In this document: piece by piece, positions 7,226-10,569 of the stretch
How the letters are laid out: each line of letters opens with the position of its first letter
Position numbering within the stretch: the stretch's first letter is position 1
Assembly: GCA_937968035.1 (NCBI GenBank)
Contig: CALBTS010000039.1
Span: 1-10,569, forward strand
DNA: 10,569 nucleotides
Source of the DNA: an uncultured Methanomethylovorans sp.
Lineage (GTDB): Archaea; Halobacteriota; Methanosarcinia; Methanosarcinales; Methanosarcinaceae
Direction: 5' to 3'
The notes under the pieces: model-generated
Told to the model about the DNA's origin: nothing
Database searches by the model: none
The model's input: only the letters and a program-made list of their open reading frames with translations
Program-made: the position numbers and the translations under genes

Positions 7226-7273
7226 TGATCAGAATACCCATGTCCCATGGGTATCCTCAATGATTCTAGATCA
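7226..7273. repeat. Strong hairpin/palindrome upstream of the flavoenzyme gene
   Basis: A perfect inverted repeat, ATACCCATG (7234-7242) and CATGGGTAT (7246-7254), has nine-base arms and a three-base loop. It sits within an outer imperfect pair: TGATCAGA at 7226-7233 against TCT-a-GATCA at 7265-7273, with one bulged A. No T-tract follows on either strand, so a simple terminator is unlikely. It ends about 55 bases before the TATA-like element at 7329. It could be an operator for the downstream operon or part of a transcribed RNA. Confidence 0.5.
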
Positions 7274-7328
7274 ATTTCAAGTTGATGTAGCCATATAAGT
7301 AATGATTACAATAGGTAATATCCGCATG

Positions 7329-7338
7329 ATATATAATA
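7329..7338 (+). promoter_or_regulatory. Putative TATA box, distal promoter of the flavoenzyme-rtcA operon
   Basis: The sequence ATATATAATA is a good archaeal TATA-like element. It predicts transcription from about 7360, leaving a leader of about 70 bases. A second TATA-like element lies closer to the gene, so either or both may be used. Confidence 0.4.
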
Positions 7339-7401
7339 AACTTGTGGGTTTACAAAGATGCTCAACTCCCTTTGAAAAGAGAAACAAGCTAACGAATGAA
7401 C

Positions 7402-7409
7402 TAAATATA
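7402..7409 (+). promoter_or_regulatory. Putative TATA box, proximal promoter of the flavoenzyme gene
   Basis: TAAATATA is centred about 25 bases before the ATG at 7431, so transcription from it would start at or near the start codon. The gene has no convincing Shine-Dalgarno, only purine-rich AGAGAGAG at 7409-7416, which fits a leaderless transcript. Confidence 0.35.
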
Positions 7410-7430
7410 GAGAGAGCAGAGTTCTAATAC

Positions 7431-8807
7431 ATGGTAAAAAGAGGAGAAACACCTGGAAAAAAACTCTTGATCATTGGCGGGGGTGCGGTCGGTATGGCTG
7501 TGTCCACCGGAGCCACAAGACACACCAGTTATGATGTAACGGTGATATCCACTGATAAACACGCATCTTACAGTCAATGCGGCATACCTTACGTTTTTTC
7601 AGGTGATGTACCTAACTTTGAACAATTAATAGTTAAAGGACCCGAGTTCTTCAAAGAAATGGGCATCAAAGTAAGGCTCGATACCCGGGTAGACTCTATT
7701 GACCTTGACAACAGGTCAATAAGGATCGGGAAGGAACAACTGGCCTTTGACAAGCTTGTGATAGCTACAGGAAGCACACCATCTATACCTGAACATATAG
7801 AAAATAGCACATCTCTGAAGAATGTGTTCACCCTGCGTACACTATCTGACGGCATCCAGATAGGCAAAGTTCTGGATAATGCAAAAGATCTTGTTATAAT
7901 AGGTGCTGGTTCCATCGGTGCCGAGGTTGCCATAGCTACTGCACGGCGAGGAATAAGAACCTCATTATTGAACAGGAGCAATACGATCCTTTCATCCAGC
8001 CTTGACCCTGATATGGCAGAAACGGTAATATCATACCTGGAGAAGGAAGGAGTGCAGGTATTGACAGGATATACCCCTACATCCATCAATGGTGAAGATA
8101 GTGTCACATCAGTGACAGTAAATGAAATAGAGATACCTGCAGATGTAGTATTGGTCTCAGTTGGCGTCACCCCTGAAATTTCTGTAGCATCAGAGAGCGG
8201 AATAGATATTGGACCCACAGGGGGAATAGTCACAAATGACAGGCTTCAAGTCATGAGAAATGGAAATGCCATTGAGGATGTGTTCTCCGGAGGAGAATGC
8301 ACTCAGATATACAATTTTTTGACCGGTAAACCCATGCTTAGCCATCTGGCAAGCACAGCGCGCAGAATGGCAGGAGTGATAACCGACAATCTGGAAGGTA
8401 AGGACACATGTTTTGGCCCTGTGGTGAATCCTTGGGTAGCAGTGATCGGAGACCTTCAGATAGGTTCAGTGGGAATTACGACCGCAGAAGCTGAAAAGCA
8501 AGGAATGAAAGTTGTCAGTGGTATAGCTACAGGTTCCACACGTGCAGAGTATTTCCCTGGTGCCGGCAAGATATTCATAAAGGTCCTGTTCCATGACAGA
8601 TGCCTGATCGGTGCTCAGATAATTTCAACAACCGGTACTAAGGAGCGCATTGACGGTCTTTCTCTGGCAATAAAGAGAAAACAAACCATAGATGAACTGC
8701 TTGAGATGGAAACTTGCTACTCTCCTGCTGTTTCCACACTCCAGGACCCTTTGCTTTTTGCTGTCAAAGGTGCATACAGGAAAATGCCAAAAAAAGGTGC
8801 ACGATGA
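7431..8807 (+). CDS. FAD-dependent pyridine nucleotide-disulfide oxidoreductase (CoA-disulfide reductase/NADH oxidase type)
   Basis: This 458-residue flavoprotein belongs to the single-cysteine branch of the family, whose members reduce CoA disulfide, polysulfide, peroxide or oxygen with NAD(P)H. The first Rossmann motif GGGAVG is at 16-21. The catalytic cysteine is Cys50 in YSQCGIPY. The NAD(P)H-binding motif (VIIGAGSIGAE) lies at about 155-165. A C-terminal dimerisation domain contains ETCYSPAVSTLQDPL, as in CoA-disulfide reductases. There is no CxxxxC redox pair, so it is not a thioredoxin- or lipoamide-type reductase. The second FAD motif reads VFSGGECTQ, with Glu289 where an Asp is usual. 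It is the first gene of an operon, and its TGA overlaps the rtcA ATG. No signal peptide is present, so it should act in the cytoplasm. The exact substrate cannot be told from sequence; defence against oxygen or disulfide stress is inferred. Confidence 0.85.
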   Translation: MVKRGETPGKKLLIIGGGAVGMAVSTGATRHTSYDVTVISTDKHASYSQCGIPYVFSGDVPNFEQLIVKGPEFFKEMGIKVRLDTRVDSIDLDNRSIRIGKEQLAFDKLVIATGSTPSIPEHIENSTSLKNVFTLRTLSDGIQIGKVLDNAKDLVIIGAGSIGAEVAIATARRGIRTSLLNRSNTILSSSLDPDMAETVISYLEKEGVQVLTGYTPTSINGEDSVTSVTVNEIEIPADVVLVSVGVTPEISVASESGIDIGPTGGIVTNDRLQVMRNGNAIEDVFSGGECTQIYNFLTGKPMLSHLASTARRMAGVITDNLEGKDTCFGPVVNPWVAVIGDLQIGSVGITTAEAEKQGMKVVSGIATGSTRAEYFPGAGKIFIKVLFHDRCLIGAQIISTTGTKERIDGLSLAIKRKQTIDELLEMETCYSPAVSTLQDPLLFAVKGAYRKMPKKGAR

Positions 8808-9799
8808 TAGAGATCGATGGTTCTTACGGAGAAGGTGGAGGACAGATACTGAGGACAGCTATTGCTTTGGCAAGCATTACATCAACTGATGTAAGGATAT
8901 TTAATATCAGATCGCATCGACCCCAACCCGGGCTTAAGTCCCAGCATATGAAAGCCATAGCAACTGCTGCAAAGCTCTGTGATGCTGATGTCTTAGGACT
9001 GTATATAGGTTCTCAGGAGATCACCTATTCTCCAATGGAAATAAAGGGGGCTACATATACAGTAGACATTGGAACTGCCGGGAGTATCTCGCTGCTGCTT
9101 CAATGCATTATGCCAATGACAGCATATTCCGGCGGGAAGATAGCACTTGAGATCACCGGTGGAACTGATGTGGCATGGTCCCCAACGATCGATTATCTCA
9201 ATAATGTGACTTGTAAAGCGCTTGGACAAATGGGATATCATTGTAACATAGAAGTTCTGAAAAGAGGATACTATCCTGAAGGGGGGGGAAAAGTATGTGC
9301 ATTCTTTGAACCTACAAGGCTGCATGGGTTCGAATTTGAAAGAAAAGAAGAGAACATTAAGGGAATATCACACTCATCAAAACTTCCTGAACATATAGCA
9401 CAGCGTCAGGCCCTGGCAGCTAAAAGAGTGTTGGAGAACAGAGGAATAGGATCCGATATAACGGTATGCTCTAAAAATGAACTTTCAACAGGAAGCGGGA
9501 TAACATTGTGGAGCCTGTATAGTGGTGCCAGCCATCTTGGAAAGAAAGGTCTTCCTGCTGAAAAGGTTGGAGAGATGGCTGCGGAGCAGATGACACGATA
9601 CCTCGATTCCGGGGCCTCAGTGGACCCTTATCTGGCAGACCAGCTTATCACCTATATGGGTCTTGCAGGAGGTGGGTCTTTCACCACCTACGAGATCTCA
9701 GAACACACACTGACAAATATGCATATAACTGAACTGTTTTTGGGCGTAGAGTTTGATATAAGAGAAAAGAAGGAATTTACTGAGGTCTCGGTAAAATGA
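8804..9799 (+). CDS. rtcA: RNA 3'-terminal phosphate cyclase RtcA
   Basis: RtcA uses ATP to convert an RNA 3'-phosphate into a 2',3'-cyclic phosphate through an adenylated histidine. This 331-residue protein, a normal length, shows the family motifs in order: GSYGEGGGQILRT (6-18), RPQPGLKSQH (40-49), DIGTAGSISLLLQ, WSPTIDYL, GYYPEGGGKV and PEHIAQRQ. The C-terminal PYLADQL is followed by SEHTLTN, where His301 matches the adenylated His309 of the Escherichia coli enzyme. I chose the ATG at 8804, not longer upstream starts, because translation then begins directly at the conserved MIEIDGSYGEGG. A GGTG lies four bases upstream, and the codon overlaps the preceding stop (ATGA), which indicates translational coupling. 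RtcB is not in the window. The next gene, kptA, is convergent and 19 bases away. Confidence 0.95.
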   Translation: MIEIDGSYGEGGGQILRTAIALASITSTDVRIFNIRSHRPQPGLKSQHMKAIATAAKLCDADVLGLYIGSQEITYSPMEIKGATYTVDIGTAGSISLLLQCIMPMTAYSGGKIALEITGGTDVAWSPTIDYLNNVTCKALGQMGYHCNIEVLKRGYYPEGGGKVCAFFEPTRLHGFEFERKEENIKGISHSSKLPEHIAQRQALAAKRVLENRGIGSDITVCSKNELSTGSGITLWSLYSGASHLGKKGLPAEKVGEMAAEQMTRYLDSGASVDPYLADQLITYMGLAGGGSFTTYEISEHTLTNMHITELFLGVEFDIREKKEFTEVSVK

Positions 9800-9818
9800 G
9801 AGGAGAGAAATGGCCAGA

Positions 9819-10454
9819 TCAGTTCCCATTCTCAACTATGCTCAGGTACTCAGCCGGAATAGATCTTGCAAGGGCGATGCCCTCATTGGCAGTAATGACC
9901 ATTATTCCGTCGTTTTGGGCAGAATCTGCGTCTATCTCAAGTATCACAGGATTATCCGTATGTACAAGTGCAGCCTCTACGGCTCTTTCATAAGATGTGC
10001 TAAGATGCACATAGGTTTGCCTGATAGGTGTGATGCCACTTTCCAGCAGCATATCAACCTCTTCCTGGCTGACACCATAATAAAGTGATGGGAGCTCATT
10101 TTCAGGATAATCTGACTCAAGCTCCACGTCTACAGAATGACCGTACTTTGCCCTTATGTGTTTGCCATCTATCTCATATCTATGTTTCCTGTCAGACTTG
10201 ACAAGGGCAATGAGCCTTTCCTTGGTACCCCACCTATAGCGCTCGCTCAGAACATCCAGAAGATGTCCCAGGCTAACCCAGCCATGGTGGTCCATTTTAA
10301 GGCCCACATCTTCAGGGAAATGTCTCAGTGCTCCGGAAACGAATTTTCCCAAGCGTTCTTCGCGGTCATCATCAAGGACGTACCGGCCTTCCACACCGCA
10401 TGCCGGGCATGTCTCACCTCTGAAATATCCATGCTCATTGCATTTACGGATCAT
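9819..10454 (-). CDS. kptA: RNA 2'-phosphotransferase KptA/Tpt1 with N-terminal zinc ribbon
   Basis: KptA/Tpt1 removes an internal RNA 2'-phosphate by moving it to NAD+, giving ADP-ribose 1''-2''-cyclic phosphate. This 211-residue protein starts with a likely zinc ribbon (Cys5, His8, Cys16, Cys19), an extension seen in archaeal members. The catalytic core shows ALRHFP with Arg44-His45, then DHHGWVSLGHLL (55-66), IRAKYGHS with Arg101 (100-107), YYGV (125-128) and RQTYVHLS (145-152). These match three of the four R-H-R-R catalytic residues. The fourth, an Arg in a GxR segment about 14 residues after the VHLS histidine, appears to be Val164 in AALVHTDNP. The gene faces rtcA. A TATA-like element on the minus strand, centred near 10491, suggests a leader of about ten bases without a Shine-Dalgarno. 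The physiological RNA in archaea is unknown. Confidence 0.93.
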   Translation of the reverse strand: MIRKCNEHGYFRGETCPACGVEGRYVLDDDREERLGKFVSGALRHFPEDVGLKMDHHGWVSLGHLLDVLSERYRWGTKERLIALVKSDRKHRYEIDGKHIRAKYGHSVDVELESDYPENELPSLYYGVSQEEVDMLLESGITPIRQTYVHLSTSYERAVEAALVHTDNPVILEIDADSAQNDGIMVITANEGIALARSIPAEYLSIVENGN

Positions 10455-10484
10455 GTTATATCGGTCTTGAGATGTAATTAATCG

Positions 10485-10496
10485 TTAATATATGTT
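10485..10496. promoter_or_regulatory. Near-symmetric TATA-like element between kptA and the right edge
   Basis: TTAATATATGTT reads as a TATA-like box on both strands. On the minus strand it is about 37 bases before the kptA ATG. On the plus strand it is about 26 bases before an ATG at 10516. One element may therefore serve divergent transcripts; pattern evidence only. Confidence 0.35.
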
Positions 10497-10515
10497 ATCG
10501 AAACAAAAGGGAGCT

Positions 10516-10569
10516 ATGATAATAGTTTCGTCAGATTTAATACATACTCATACTATCAGGTTACACAAA
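10516..10569 (+). CDS. Possible start of an unidentified gene, cut by the window edge
   Basis: An open frame of 18 codons (MIIVSSDLIHTHTIRLHK) runs from an ATG to the end of the window without a stop. A TATA-like element about 26 bases upstream and an AGGGAG just before the ATG make a real gene start possible. The stretch is too short to recognise a family, and it could be ordinary spacer. Confidence 0.25.
   Translation, partial: MIIVSSDLIHTHTIRLHK

Larger units (their letters stand above)
6839..7328. other. Non-coding interval rich in inverted repeats
   Basis: No credible protein gene lies in the 628 bases between the dnaG start (6802) and the start at 7431. Short open frames here lack ribosome binding sites and family resemblance. 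The dnaG-proximal part (about 6857-7010) has higher GC than usual for spacers in this genome. It contains several small inverted repeats: CTTGTT/AACAAG (6857-6862, 6882-6887), AAGTGAC/GTCACTT (6885-6891, 6932-6938), TGCTGAA/TTCAGCA (6952-6958, 7004-7010) and the palindrome ACGTGccaCACGT (6989-7001). Another, ATTGG/CCAAT, lies at 7070-7084. The middle and right parts hold the two larger structures listed separately. The interval could hold a long dnaG leader, a small RNA, regulator sites, or remnants of a lost gene; I cannot tell which. Confidence 0.4.

Noticed and set aside
7204..7263. A 19-codon open frame (MMINYF...) in the long spacer.
   Set aside because: There is no ribosome binding site, and it crosses the large palindrome, which better explains the sequence.
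7358..7375. A five-codon frame (MLNSL) near the predicted distal transcription start of the flavoenzyme operon, as a leader peptide.
   Set aside because: Its position near the predicted start is suggestive, but five codons with no other support is within chance.
7589..8233. A 214-codon minus-strand open frame inside the flavoenzyme gene.
   Set aside because: It is the antisense shadow of a gene with clear Rossmann and catalytic motifs; there is no promoter or ribosome binding site and composition mirrors the opposite strand.
8714..8803. A 30-residue N-terminal extension of RtcA.
   Set aside because: It overlaps the flavoenzyme coding sequence out of frame, is cysteine-rich and unlike the family; RtcA proteins begin near the GSYGEGGG motif.
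9810..10088. A 92-codon plus-strand open frame right after rtcA with an excellent AGGAG ribosome binding site.
   Set aside because: It is almost entirely antisense to kptA, which has unmistakable family motifs, and its own translation resembles no family and looks random. The strong ribosome binding site is probably chance, though it is odd enough to record.
1..10569. CRISPR array, tRNA, rRNA, transposon or defence system.
   Set aside because: I found no regularly spaced long repeats, no tRNA-like T-loop/acceptor pairing, no transposase motifs with terminal repeats, and no defence-related domains. All long coding regions belong to recognisable housekeeping or metabolic families.

Overview
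The window looks like chromosomal DNA of a methanogenic euryarchaeon, most likely of the Methanosarcinales; the genus cannot be fixed from sequence alone. The evidence is the set of archaeal information-processing genes: archaeal-type DnaG, archaeosine synthase ArcS, a UPF0058 protein, and RNA 3'-phosphate cyclase with RNA 2'-phosphotransferase. Other support comes from AGA/AGG- and ATA-rich codon use, AT-rich TATA-type promoters, GGTG/GGAG ribosome binding sites and T-tract terminators. Nine complete protein genes and one possible gene start at the right edge are supported. I see no rRNA, tRNA, CRISPR array, insertion sequence, phage gene or toxin-antitoxin pair.

Layout. (1) 27-2466, minus strand: a two-gene operon for a flavin/iron-sulfur 2-hydroxyacid dehydrogenase, a GlcD/D-lactate-dehydrogenase-type FAD subunit followed by a GlcF/HdrD-type subunit with two ferredoxin-like clusters and two CCG domains. 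(2) 2568-4937, plus strand, divergent from (1): arcS (archaeosine synthase, tRNA modification) followed after 15 nt by a rimI-type GNAT acetyltransferase. (3) 4961-6802, minus strand: a small UPF0058 protein of unknown function and dnaG, each apparently with its own promoter. A strong T-tract follows dnaG. (4) 6803-7430: a 628-base non-coding interval rich in inverted repeats, the least explained DNA in the window. (5) 7431-9799, plus strand: a CoA-disulfide-reductase/NADH-oxidase-type flavoprotein whose stop codon overlaps the start of rtcA (ATGA). (6) 9819-10454, minus strand and convergent: kptA with an N-terminal zinc ribbon. (7) The last bases hold divergent promoter-like sequence and a possible short gene start.

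How the genes work together. The left operon should oxidise a 2-hydroxyacid and pass electrons from FAD through Fe-S clusters to a carrier not encoded here. The rest is mostly RNA and translation metabolism: ArcS in tRNA modification, RimI in protein N-acetylation, DnaG in replication or with the exosome, and RtcA plus KptA acting on RNA 3'-phosphate and 2'-phosphate ends. The tight coupling of a thiol/disulfide flavoenzyme to RtcA, beside KptA, is the most suggestive arrangement and hints at a redox-stress/RNA-end-repair link, which is inference. I did not find a clearly new multi-gene system. The best leads are the structured 6803-7430 interval, an apparent change at a catalytic arginine position in KptA, and two genes ending in amber (TAG) codons, which matter if the host uses pyrrolysine.
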